This document shows positions 1 through 7,524 of a stretch of 41,279 bases of DNA, piece by piece. This DNA is from an uncultured Mycoplasmatota bacterium (GTDB taxonomy: Bacteria; Bacillota_I; Bacilli_A; RF39; UBA660). The notes beneath the pieces are model-generated. The model saw only the letters and a list, made by a program, of their open reading frames with translations, had not been told where the DNA came from and did not search any database. Position 1 is the stretch's first letter. Each line of letters opens with the position of its first letter. Position numbers and translations under genes: made by a program. Location: the NCBI GenBank assembly GCA_947646095.1, contig CANSFI010000015.1:1-41279 (forward strand). The letters are read 5' to 3'.

Positions 1-10
1 TTTTCTTTCA
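1..10 (-). CDS. Possible 5' end of a leftward gene cut by the window edge
   Basis: On the minus strand an ATG (complement of 8-10) begins MKE and runs off the window. It is preceded by AAATGGAGAG about 10 nt upstream, almost the same translation-initiation context seen before tnpV and before the 161-aa gene at 3746. Only three codons are visible, so this is a start-site call and nothing can be said about the product. The first codons match those of the 161-aa gene (MKEK), which may be chance. Confidence 0.25.
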
Positions 11-130
11 TAATAAAAATCTCTCCATTTCTTTTATTGTATCATGGAAAGATTTTTATTTACACAAAATTATTTACAGACTCGCTGGCTAGGACATATA
101 TTTTGACTTGTATTCACATTTATTTAGTTC

Positions 131-162
131 AAATTTAAAAGGACTGCTTGCTTTACAGTCCT
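131..162 (-). terminator. Intrinsic terminator of the tnpV operon
   Basis: On the minus strand AGGACTG pairs with CAGTCCT across a short loop, followed by TTTAAATTT. It lies just past the tnpV stop and closes the leftward tnpX-like/tnpV transcript. Confidence 0.6.
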
Positions 163-166
163 ATTT

Positions 167-520
167 TCATACATAAATTATTTCTTTTAAGATAATTTCT
201 TCTGCCATATTTTTATAATTATTCATTAGTTTTGCCCATTCAATTTGGTTATTAATTTTATTTTTTTCAGATAGTAATTCATCAGAATTTTTGTATTGCT
301 TCATTAAAATATTTAATCTATTTTCTGCTTCAATACTAACTGAAACAAGATGATTTGTTAGTTCATTTTTCATTAAAAGAGTTGTATAAAGTGGCTTATT
401 ATTTTCTTTCAGATAGTGTAACCTTAAATAGCCATACTTGTTTATTTTTTCATTATTTTGTTTTTCTATTGTTAAATTCGGTAATAAATAATCACCAACT
501 TTTGTATAGTTTAATTCCAT
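167..520 (-). CDS. tnpV: TnpV-family transposon-encoded protein
   Basis: 117 aa. The N-terminus (MELNYTKVGDYLLPNLT), the following KYGYLRLHYLKE stretch and the ending AEEIILKEIIYV match what I recall of the TnpV family of Tn4451-type mobilizable transposons of Clostridia. Its biochemical role is not established; in such elements it sits next to the large serine resolvase tnpX and is thought accessory. Here it lies downstream of a serine recombinase and a small ORF on the same strand, with gaps of 4 and 18 nt, so the three are probably one operon. SD GGAGAG precedes the ATG. The family call is from memory of the conserved N-terminus and is fairly secure; function is inference. Confidence 0.75.
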   Translation of the reverse strand: MELNYTKVGDYLLPNLTIEKQNNEKINKYGYLRLHYLKENNKPLYTTLLMKNELTNHLVSVSIEAENRLNILMKQYKNSDELLSEKNKINNQIEWAKLMNNYKNMAEEIILKEIIYV

Positions 521-524
521 TTTT

Positions 525-767
525 TTATCTCTCCATTTCTTTATTCTTAATATTTTCTTCGTAAAAATCTACCGATTTCGTTTTGCTATTGTATTTAAAA
601 TATCCCTGTTCATTGTTTTTATCTACAACTTTAATAGTAAATCTATCAATTAAAATTACAACAAAATCACTAATAAATAATTGCTTTTTTAGATAATCAA
701 GAACTTTAAATTGCTCTATGGTATCTACTTGATTTTTCAAAATATTTTCTTTTGCTAATCGTTTCAT
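525..767 (-). CDS. Small element-associated protein, unknown function
   Basis: 80 aa, N-terminus MKRLAKENILKNQVDTIEQF. It has an amphipathic, mixed alpha/beta look with no cysteines and no membrane segment. It starts 18 nt after the serine recombinase and ends 4 nt before tnpV, so it is translated within the same leftward operon. Tn4451-type elements carry small accessory ORFs in this position, but I cannot assign it to a named one. It could be a recombination directionality factor, though no helix-turn-helix is evident by eye. Confidence 0.65.
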   Translation of the reverse strand: MKRLAKENILKNQVDTIEQFKVLDYLKKQLFISDFVVILIDRFTIKVVDKNNEQGYFKYNSKTKSVDFYEENIKNKEMER

Positions 768-785
768 TGAAAAATCCTTTCATTT

Positions 786-2576
786 TTAATTTGCTTTTGA
801 TACTTCTTTTTTAGGTACTAATAGTAGAAAATCTTTAGCAACATTTCCTTCAAAATAAGGACAACCTATTATACCATCTACATAAAAATGACTATGTGCT
901 TTGGCAAAAAAATCATCTACAAACTTACTCGAATATTCATTTCTTTTCATCTTTAAAATTGATAAAACATCATAATCTTTTTTCTTTGTTTCTAATTCTT
1001 CTTTCGTCATTTCATTTAGATATTTGATTCCAACATTATCATTTTGAAGAACAATGTTTAAATATTTTAGAAACTCTTTACTGCTTTTGGTGATAAATTC
1101 ATCTGTAAATTTTATATTTTTAATGTCAATATTGTAGTTATCATCTCTTGTGATTTCTATTTGTGATATTAGTCTATGAATCATATCTCTCTTGGCTTCT
1201 CTTGATAGTAAATTATAGAAAAAGGTAAAGTCAAACATCTTAACATTTTTAAATATCAATTTGTCATCTTCCTTTTTACAATCTAATTTTTTTAATAGTT
1301 CTGTTGTATATTCTTTTGATTCATTATCTGGATCAAGGGTTATTTTCTTTTTGTTTAGTTTCTCAATCTCTTTTTTGATAACATCGTTTTTGTGGTTAAT
1401 TGTCTCAACATCTAATGTAGAACTTAAATATAAATCAACTAATCTTTTTTCTTGTAATTTTAGTTTTTCAATGGCTTTCTCGATTTCTTTTACATCATTA
1501 CTTTTTGTAGAATTACAAGTGATAATTTCATTATTTGTACCCATCATAAAGATAGTTAATTCTTCTAAAACTCTCCTTAATTTAACTTCAATTTTCTCGG
1601 TATTATAATGAAGTCCATAGCCACTACAATTATGATTTTTACATCTTAAATGGTAATAAACTTTTTGTTTTCCATTTGGATATTTAAAAGATTCAGAGGA
1701 AGCCATAATACTACCACATATCGGACATTTTACTAATCCTGAAAATAAATGAATAAACTCTCCATAGTTTGAATGCTTATTTTTTACTAATACATTTCTA
1801 GTAGCATTCCAAGTAACTTCATCAATAATTGGCTCACAATAGTCTTTTACTCTTAAAATATCTTGTGGTTTTCGCTTATATTTCCCATATTCAAATATGC
1901 CTATATAGATAGAATTAGTAAGTATTTTATAAACTCTATCACTTCGCCATTTTCCATTTTTTAAATAAGCATTATTATCATCCATAATAGTAGCAATGCC
2001 TCTAGTAGAATGTCCTTTTTGGCAAAGTTTAAATATTTCTTTAACAACTTGGGCTTCAATTGGCTCTATTTCTAAATGTCCTGTATCTTTATTTCTAATA
2101 TAGCCGAAAGGCGCTTTACTAGGGTGAACATGCTCTAAAGCCATTTCTTCCATAGCTCTTTTTGTTCTTGCTCCAATTTCTTTTCTTTCCCTTTGACCGA
2201 ATACTAAATTCATACCAAAAATCATTTCACCATTAGCAGTAGATACATCATAAGGCTCTAAAATAAGTTCTATTTTAACATCGTGTTCTTCACAGTAATT
2301 AAGTAGCCAAAATCCATCATAGTTATTTCTAGTCAGTCTATCCACTTTAATAGCAATTAACTTATCAATCTTTTTAGATTTAATATCTGCAAGTAATCTT
2401 TGCATTTCTGGTCGCATTAAATCTTTTCCAGAATGACCTGCGTCATTATAAACATCAACAATACTATAATCGTTTTTCTCACAATATTCTTTAATCATAC
2501 GAAGTTGTGAATCAATAGAATAACCATTATCTCTTTGGTCGTCTGTACTAACTCTTACATATACTGCACATCTCAT
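786..2576 (-). CDS. Large serine recombinase (TnpX-like)
   Basis: 596 aa. The N-terminal resolvase domain (about 1-150) begins MRCAVYVRVSTDDQ with catalytic Ser10, followed by KVDRLTRN and the ERKEIGARTKRAM helix. A recombinase domain follows (about 160-270), then a zinc-ribbon pair CPIC...CKNHNC (about 285-320) and a Lys/Glu coiled coil (about 370-425), the standard order for large serine integrases. It would catalyse excision and integration of the element. The final 100 aa, ending in a segment rich in aromatic residues, is not assigned. SD GAGGAGATGA overlaps a short direct repeat; the gene heads the operon with the 80-aa ORF and tnpV. Only about 20-25% similar by eye to the second recombinase at 9004, so the two come from different elements. 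Confidence 0.93.
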   Translation of the reverse strand: MRCAVYVRVSTDDQRDNGYSIDSQLRMIKEYCEKNDYSIVDVYNDAGHSGKDLMRPEMQRLLADIKSKKIDKLIAIKVDRLTRNNYDGFWLLNYCEEHDVKIELILEPYDVSTANGEMIFGMNLVFGQRERKEIGARTKRAMEEMALEHVHPSKAPFGYIRNKDTGHLEIEPIEAQVVKEIFKLCQKGHSTRGIATIMDDNNAYLKNGKWRSDRVYKILTNSIYIGIFEYGKYKRKPQDILRVKDYCEPIIDEVTWNATRNVLVKNKHSNYGEFIHLFSGLVKCPICGSIMASSESFKYPNGKQKVYYHLRCKNHNCSGYGLHYNTEKIEVKLRRVLEELTIFMMGTNNEIITCNSTKSNDVKEIEKAIEKLKLQEKRLVDLYLSSTLDVETINHKNDVIKKEIEKLNKKKITLDPDNESKEYTTELLKKLDCKKEDDKLIFKNVKMFDFTFFYNLLSREAKRDMIHRLISQIEITRDDNYNIDIKNIKFTDEFITKSSKEFLKYLNIVLQNDNVGIKYLNEMTKEELETKKKDYDVLSILKMKRNEYSSKFVDDFFAKAHSHFYVDGIIGCPYFEGNVAKDFLLLVPKKEVSKAN

Positions 2577-2597
2577 AAAATAATCATCTCCTCACTT

Positions 2598-2748
2598 GTT
2601 TCCTCACTCAGAAGCTAAAATTCAGACCCGAGTTATGAAAAAAGTTAAAATTTTACGCATTTTTTACACTTTTTTATTAGTTTCCTCATTAAAAAGGAAT
2701 TTTACAAAGTCTAATTAAAAAATTAGTCCTCTCATCTGTTTCCTCACT
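2598..2748. repeat. Three direct copies of GTTTCCTCAYT upstream of the recombinase
   Basis: GTTTCCTCACT occurs at 2598-2608 and 2738-2748, with a near copy GTTTCCTCATT at 2680-2690. On the coding (minus) strand they read AGTGAGGAAAC. The copy nearest the gene merges with its SD (AGTGAGGAGATGA). The set occupies the recombinase leader and could be an operator, a recombinase accessory site or simply duplicated leader sequence. A short hairpin CTAATT/AATTAG sits between the last two copies. Confidence 0.6.
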
Positions 2749-2767
2749 AAAACGAAAAAAGTAAACC

Positions 2768-3052
2768 CTAAATTTTCAATTTCTTTAAAATTTGAATAAG
2801 TTCTGATAATGAATATTTTTGATTATGTTCTTTAATATAAAACGGTTTGTTAGATATTTCGTTAATTTTATATTCTAGTATTGTAAGAGTAGTAGGATAT
2901 GTAATTTGATACTCTGTAGGCTCTATAACCTGTAAATTAGTATGTAATAAGTGTTTAACTGTTCCTTTCTTAACTTTGTAAGTATAGTCTTTGATTACCT
3001 CCAAGATTTTGTTATTTGGCTTTAATGTTTCCATAGTTTTAAAATCCAACAT
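2768..3052 (-). CDS. Small element-end protein, paralogous to the ORF at 11140
   Basis: 94 aa if started at MLDFKTMETLKP, which has a strong SD (AAGGAGGA) 7-8 nt upstream; the longer ORF-track start at 3154 has no such signal and runs back over a putative attachment sequence. The C-terminal half reads NLQVIEP...EYKINE...YSLSELIQILKKL. The protein before the second recombinase (11140-11415) shows the same layout, NLNFIEP...ISELENYL, so the two are probably distant homologues. Function unknown. Position immediately upstream of each recombinase suggests an element regulator or directionality factor; that is inference. Confidence 0.65.
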   Translation of the reverse strand: MLDFKTMETLKPNNKILEVIKDYTYKVKKGTVKHLLHTNLQVIEPTEYQITYPTTLTILEYKINEISNKPFYIKEHNQKYSLSELIQILKKLKI

Positions 3053-3144
3053 CAAAAAAGTCCTCCTTCCTAGAAAGAGAACTTTAAGCATTTTATATAA
3101 AATAAAAAACTCACGAACTTGTTGCAGTCCGTAAGTTGTTTTCA

Positions 3145-3172
3145 AATGGAGCAAATGGTGTAGATATCTACA
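3145..3172. other. Putative attachment-site copy with adjoining palindrome
   Basis: AATGGAGCAA (3145-3154) repeats the sequence covering the 3' end of tRNA-Gly(GCC) at 11520-11529. It is followed at once by a perfect palindrome TGTAGATATCTACA (3159-3172). The position is between the small ORF of the first recombinase module and the cargo of the second, where a junction of two tandem elements is expected. Ten bases is short, so this is tentative. Confidence 0.35.
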
Positions 3173-3260
3173 ACTTTTTCACTTCTTAACGACTTGATAT
3201 ATAAAATATCAATCACTAATGACATTTTAGCACAATTATTTCATAAAATAAATATATTGA

Positions 3261-3746
3261 TTAGTTTTTTTCAATTATCTTCTTAATATTTATATTATCT
3301 ATTAAATTAGTATAAGTGGTTAAATCTATGAAAAAATTTTTATTTATAAATTCATTTTTAATCATTGTTAAGTATTTGTTTATTTCAAGTTTTATCTCTT
3401 TGTCATCTTTATCGTCAGTGAAAAAGTGTAATCCAATAGTTGGTAAGTATACAATGAAGTGTTTAGATTTAGCATTGTAATGAATGCTTTTATCCTCTGT
3501 CATAAATAATTCAAAAATTATATCTTTATTCTTAATTAAAATTTGTATGTAGCCTACAATTTGATTATATTTCCATACAGAGACCGTAAAATATATTTTA
3601 TTTAACCAATATTCATAATCTCCCAATTCACTGTTTATTTTTAAATATTTTTCTATTTCTCGTTGTTTAAATTTTTCCCATTTATTGTCAAAGACATTTT
3701 GAGGCATTGAATATATTGGAATTTCAAATAATATTTTTTCTTTCAT
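3261..3746 (-). CDS. Unrecognised 161-aa protein paired with the nuclease gene
   Basis: 161 aa, starting MKEKILFEIPIYSM, predicted soluble, with alternating beta-rich segments in the middle (VSVWKYNQIVGYIQILIKN) and a helical Lys/Asn-rich C-terminus. It begins 17 nt after the PD-(D/E)XK gene with SD TGGAGAA, so the two are co-transcribed. I do not recognise the family. Constant pairing with a nuclease inside a mobile element would suit a partner or regulator, but nothing in the sequence proves it. An AT-rich stretch lies beyond its stop and I see no clear terminator. Confidence 0.7.
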   Translation of the reverse strand: MKEKILFEIPIYSMPQNVFDNKWEKFKQREIEKYLKINSELGDYEYWLNKIYFTVSVWKYNQIVGYIQILIKNKDIIFELFMTEDKSIHYNAKSKHFIVYLPTIGLHFFTDDKDDKEIKLEINKYLTMIKNEFINKNFFIDLTTYTNLIDNINIKKIIEKN

Positions 3747-3763
3747 TTATTTTCTCCATTTCT

Positions 3764-5218
3764 TTATTTAAAGAAGTTTTCTATAAATTTTTTATTAAAA
3801 AAACTATTCACTTGCTCTCGATAAATACCGTTATTTATCATAAATTCTGTATCAACATCGTGATTATTGTCAATGAGCATTTTATATACTCGTTCATTAT
3901 TTTCATCAGTTAAAAATCCAAAAGCATCTATCTCATCTACATCTAATTTTAATTTTTTATTTTTGTTAAGCATTTTAAATCTTTTATGTAAATATTCAAA
4001 GACTGGTTTAGAGTTGTATTTTGTTAAATTCATAATTGTTAAAAAATCAATAAAATTCCAATTAATTGGATAAATATCTACAGGATTGATTAAACTTTTA
4101 TCTAATTTTTGAACACAAGTTTGTAAATATTCTATATTGTACAAGCTTAAATTTATGAAAATTACATTTTTGTTTTTGAAATCAAAAGAAAAATTCTTTT
4201 TTGATTGTTTTGAATACATTTTACTTCCATTATTTTTAATGTAATTATAAAAATCATTTATAGTTTTAAACCCATTCCCGAATGCTTTCAAAAAAGCATT
4301 TTTCATTTCTTTATCATTTTCTGTTTTTTGTATATTGAATTTAGAACTTTTACATTCAAAAATAATAATATCATCCGATGTTTCTAATAAAATATCAATT
4401 TCGTGATTACCAAAACTATCTTTATAATTTAAACCTCTAAAGATGTTAGATTTTGGAAAAGCATCAATCAATTCTTTAAAACAGTATTTTTCAAAAGTTT
4501 TTCCACGATTCGAATAATAATTGTCAATATTATCATTTTCTTTATAATAATTGACAACTCTATCTTCTAATACATCATATACATTGTATAAAAAATCCCA
4601 AACGAAATATAAAATATATTTATTTTCATATTTTAATAATAGCGATGTATCATCTATTTTTTTCATATTCTTAATGTCTATTGATATAATTTGTAAAATG
4701 TTATCAATGGATTTATCGTTATTGGGAAAGAAACTGCATAGTTCTTCTTTAGTAATAAAGTAATTTGTAGAATGTGGAAATGTCATCTTATATTCTTTTT
4801 TTCTCTTTTTATTTTTTTCGAGATAATAATTATTAAATAGATTTATTCTAAGTATAATTATGCTTACAAGATTGATAAAAAGTTCATATTCAAAATTAAA
4901 TATTTGATTCCATCTCTTTTGACCAATTGTTATATAAATAATTTGTAGTCTTGTAATAGTTTGTTCAAATGGGTATGTAAAATGTAGAAATTCCTTTTCT
5001 GTAAAAAACTGATCTTTTATGTCAGCATTTAAATAATTGAGAATTTTAAATCTAATATTGTCATTATAGTTTTTTATATACTTTTTTGCATTAAAATCAT
5101 TGTTCTCAATATTTCTTAGTTCATAAACAAACTTGATAAATTCTCTATCTGTTGAAAATTTAATTGTATGTTTTAGGTTAAAATAGTTTAAATATATTTC
5201 TTTAAGTAAAAAGTCCAA
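3764..5218 (-). CDS. PD-(D/E)XK nuclease-domain protein
   Basis: 484 aa. Residues about 238-295 carry a nuclease core of the restriction-endonuclease-like/NERD kind: Glu243 in a helix (RGKTFEKY), Asp275 (NHEIDILL) and Glu288-x-Lys290 (IIIFECKSS). The N-terminal 230 aa are helical and unrecognised, and the C-terminal 180 aa include a possible second helical domain. The start is TTG at 5218, chosen because GGTGAT (an SD used across this window) sits 6 nt upstream and an extended -10 (TGGTATAAT) sits just beyond. It heads a leftward two-gene operon and is divergent from the HEPN/kinase operon. Carried on a mobilizable element, a defence role (restriction or abortive infection) is plausible but inferred. 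Confidence 0.85.
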   Translation of the reverse strand: MDFLLKEIYLNYFNLKHTIKFSTDREFIKFVYELRNIENNDFNAKKYIKNYNDNIRFKILNYLNADIKDQFFTEKEFLHFTYPFEQTITRLQIIYITIGQKRWNQIFNFEYELFINLVSIIILRINLFNNYYLEKNKKRKKEYKMTFPHSTNYFITKEELCSFFPNNDKSIDNILQIISIDIKNMKKIDDTSLLLKYENKYILYFVWDFLYNVYDVLEDRVVNYYKENDNIDNYYSNRGKTFEKYCFKELIDAFPKSNIFRGLNYKDSFGNHEIDILLETSDDIIIFECKSSKFNIQKTENDKEMKNAFLKAFGNGFKTINDFYNYIKNNGSKMYSKQSKKNFSFDFKNKNVIFINLSLYNIEYLQTCVQKLDKSLINPVDIYPINWNFIDFLTIMNLTKYNSKPVFEYLHKRFKMLNKNKKLKLDVDEIDAFGFLTDENNERVYKMLIDNNHDVDTEFMINNGIYREQVNSFFNKKFIENFFK

Positions 5219-5236
5219 GTCTACATCACCATAAAT

Positions 5237-5303
5237 ATTATACCATATTTTAATTGGAATTTAGGTTTAGAGTGTAGTAAATAAGCCAAAAATATAGTAT
5301 AAT
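5237..5303. promoter_or_regulatory. Divergent promoter region between the two cargo operons
   Basis: Minus strand: extended -10 TGGTATAAT with the hexamer at 5237-5242, placing transcription start about 12 nt before the TTG of the nuclease gene. Plus strand: -10 TATAAT at 5298-5303, followed by SD GGAGG and the ATG at 5333. The -35 boxes are weak on both sides, which leaves room for an activator or shared repressor. Confidence 0.55.
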
Positions 5304-5332
5304 CATATTAAGAAATTGCTTGGAGGTATTTG

Positions 5333-5983
5333 ATGAAAGTTATTAAGACTATAGATTTATGGACAGAACAACATGATAATCATTATGAATGCTTTAATGG
5401 AGCTTTTGTTGATGGATTTGAAGACAAAAAAATACCATTTAATGAGTACAAAATAATTAAGAATTGTAATTGTATAATAACTGTTAATAATCATGAAATT
5501 AATATTGATAATAAGCACAATGCAATAGTCTTTTATAAGGATAGTATACCTGTAAGACTAATGGTGATGAATAAAAATACTGATATTGATAAATGCATTT
5601 CTATAGCATTATCTCAGCGATTTAATGATTCGACTTTAAATGATTATTATGATAAAAATAATATAAAATTCAAAATGATTGATATGAACGAAGAACCAAT
5701 TTTCAAAGATACTGATAATACTAAATCTGAAAATGATGTTGGATCTTGCGATAGATGGAATTTATTATATTGTATGTTAAAAGGCAGTTATACTGAAAGT
5801 GATACTTCTTATGGTAATTTCCAAAGTGATAGATATGAGTTTATTCCAGATATATTTATAAAATATGAATTAACAACTGATACTGAAAAGTTTGAGATTG
5901 AACATAAATGCGCATTTATCAATACTATAAAAACTAGATTAATTCCTATACAAGAAAACTCTTCATTAACCAAACAAGGGTAG
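5333..5983 (+). CDS. Unrecognised 216-aa protein, first gene of the HEPN/kinase operon
   Basis: Starts at the ATG at 5333 (MKVIKTIDLW), 6 nt after SD GGAGG; the track's TTG one codon earlier is less likely. Predicted soluble, acidic, beta-rich in the first half (NEYKIIKNCNCIITVNNHEINI) with a cysteine pair NCNC and a later SCDRWNLLYC segment. No signal peptide or membrane helix. I do not recognise the family. It ends 13 nt before the HEPN gene, so it is the first gene of a three-gene rightward operon and may be a sensor, antitoxin or effector of it; this is guesswork from position. Confidence 0.7.
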   Translation: MKVIKTIDLWTEQHDNHYECFNGAFVDGFEDKKIPFNEYKIIKNCNCIITVNNHEINIDNKHNAIVFYKDSIPVRLMVMNKNTDIDKCISIALSQRFNDSTLNDYYDKNNIKFKMIDMNEEPIFKDTDNTKSENDVGSCDRWNLLYCMLKGSYTESDTSYGNFQSDRYEFIPDIFIKYELTTDTEKFEIEHKCAFINTIKTRLIPIQENSSLTKQG

Positions 5984-5996
5984 ATTGGAGTAGAAT

Positions 5997-6449
5997 ATGA
6001 ATATAAATGATGACTTTATAGAAATTTGTAAATATGCTCATGGATGGAACTGGGTACCAGATTTGGATATTGTGCAAAAAATATATAATACATATCCTGA
6101 ATCATATTCCGTTTTAACCCCATTTGCTTATACATATTTAGAAGAACTAATTCGTTCCACTACTTCTGAATATGGAATGGAATTATTAGATGAAAATGGA
6201 AATCCTAAATATAGAAGAACTGGTAAAAAACTAATTAAATTAGCAAAAAAGGAAAATAAAAATAAAATCGAATATATTTCATTATTAAATGAATTAGAGC
6301 ATTATTTTGATGATTCAAGTACTTTCGATAGAGGAGACAATAGAAATAGTGTTAATCACGGATATATGCATCCTAGATTTTGGACAAAAGAATCTTTTGA
6401 ACAATTAATCCATGATATAGCTAGAATATCAAAATTTGCAGGATTTTAA
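5997..6449 (+). CDS. HEPN-domain protein (candidate RNase toxin)
   Basis: 150 aa, all-helical by appearance. The decisive feature is Arg116-x4-His121 (RNSVNHG), the RX4-6H signature of HEPN ribonucleases, followed by the hydrophobic helix SFEQLIHDIARIS seen at the end of such domains. HEPN proteins act as toxins in TA and abortive-infection systems, usually with a nucleotidyltransferase (MNT) antitoxin. None is present here; instead an APH-fold kinase follows 33 nt downstream. The ATG at 5997 has SD TTGGAG and lies 13 nt after the upstream gene. The RNase function is inferred from the motif and fold pattern; a non-catalytic HEPN scaffold is the alternative. Confidence 0.75.
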   Translation: MNINDDFIEICKYAHGWNWVPDLDIVQKIYNTYPESYSVLTPFAYTYLEELIRSTTSEYGMELLDENGNPKYRRTGKKLIKLAKKENKNKIEYISLLNELEHYFDDSSTFDRGDNRNSVNHGYMHPRFWTKESFEQLIHDIARISKFAGF

Positions 6450-6482
6450 ATAATAATTAATTAGAAAGTGAGATGATTAAAT

Positions 6483-7484
6483 ATGGAGACATTTGAATTA
6501 CAGGATTTCAATAAAAGGATTGGTCTAAATACTGATTTAAAAAATATTTCATTAGAAATATGCAAAAGATATGACTTAGGAGATTTTATTTCTAATGAAT
6601 TAATAGAGATAGGATATGAAGATTATAATTATTATTTAACTACATCTAGAGGTAAATATTGCGTAAAAATATTTAGTAAAGCTAGAACAAGCGAAGATGT
6701 TAATAACTATTTAGAAAGAATAAGAGCTGTAGCAAATAGTAATATTAATGCTCCTAAACCTTTATTAATAAATGGTGATATAAACTTATCTTTAGAATAT
6801 CAACAAAATAATTATGAAATATGTGTTTTTGAATATATTGATGGAAAGAACTTTTTTCAATTACAAGAAAATCCTAGTATAGATACTATAAAAGAGCTTG
6901 CAAAACAAACTTCTATGATTAATAATTTAGATATAGAACCTAATTTTATTTACGATTCTTGGGCAATTATAAATTTTGAAGAAGAATATAATAAAAAAAG
7001 AGAATATGTATCTTCAGAATATAAGGAACAATTTGATAGACTATTAGAAGAGTTAAGGAAAATTGATTTTGATCGTTTACCAAAAGCTTTTGTTCATGGT
7101 GATATAATTAGTACAAATGTTATGGTTGATAAAGATTCTAAAATATGGATTATTGATTTTGCTGTTTCAAATTATTTACTTAGAATAATCGATTTAGCTG
7201 TTATTTCTTGCAATATGTGTTTAGATAAGGATTCCAAAGAAAGAACTTATGAAAATATTTCTTTATTGCTAAGTGAATATAATAAGTACAATAAACTATC
7301 AGAATACGAATTAGAAACTTTTGGAACTTTCTATAAAGTTGCAAATGCTATGCATATTCTTCAAACTCAATATATAATAAAAACGGATGGTGATTCTGAA
7401 GAAAATCAATATTGGTTGAATGAAGGTATAATAGGAATGTCATATAGTGATTATGCAGAATTTCAAAAAGGATTAAAATTATAA
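6483..7484 (+). CDS. APH/choline-kinase-fold phosphotransferase
   Basis: 333 aa. Ordered kinase features: Lys62 in GKYCVKIF (ATP lysine), hinge-like VFEYIDGKNF (about 115-124), catalytic HGD at 205-207 with Asn212, and metal-binding IDF at 224-226. This is the aminoglycoside phosphotransferase / homoserine kinase II superfamily. The substrate cannot be read from sequence: antibiotic, small molecule or protein are all possible. It is the last gene of the operon with the HEPN protein, so phosphorylation of the HEPN protein or its target is an attractive but unproven idea. A strong bidirectional terminator follows directly. Confidence 0.85.
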   Translation: METFELQDFNKRIGLNTDLKNISLEICKRYDLGDFISNELIEIGYEDYNYYLTTSRGKYCVKIFSKARTSEDVNNYLERIRAVANSNINAPKPLLINGDINLSLEYQQNNYEICVFEYIDGKNFFQLQENPSIDTIKELAKQTSMINNLDIEPNFIYDSWAIINFEEEYNKKREYVSSEYKEQFDRLLEELRKIDFDRLPKAFVHGDIISTNVMVDKDSKIWIIDFAVSNYLLRIIDLAVISCNMCLDKDSKERTYENISLLLSEYNKYNKLSEYELETFGTFYKVANAMHILQTQYIIKTDGDSEENQYWLNEGIIGMSYSDYAEFQKGLKL

Positions 7485-7524
7485 AAGATGATAAAGAGCA
7501 TCAACGCTCAATATCATCTTTTTC
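7483..7524. terminator. Bidirectional terminator between the kinase and mobV
   Basis: AAAAGATGATA (7483-7493) pairs with TATCATCTTTT (7512-7522), with an inner GAGC/GCTC stem; T-rich tails exist on both strands. It serves the rightward cargo operon and the leftward mobV gene, whose stop lies inside the loop. Confidence 0.75.

Noticed and set aside
1261-1608. Plus-strand ORFs inside the recombinases, nuclease and other leftward genes
   Set aside because: Low-complexity Ser/Phe/Leu/Ile translations antisense to well-supported genes, with no SD.
6483-7484. Specific call as an aminoglycoside resistance gene
   Set aside because: Only superfamily motifs are visible; the operon with a HEPN protein argues against naming an antibiotic substrate.
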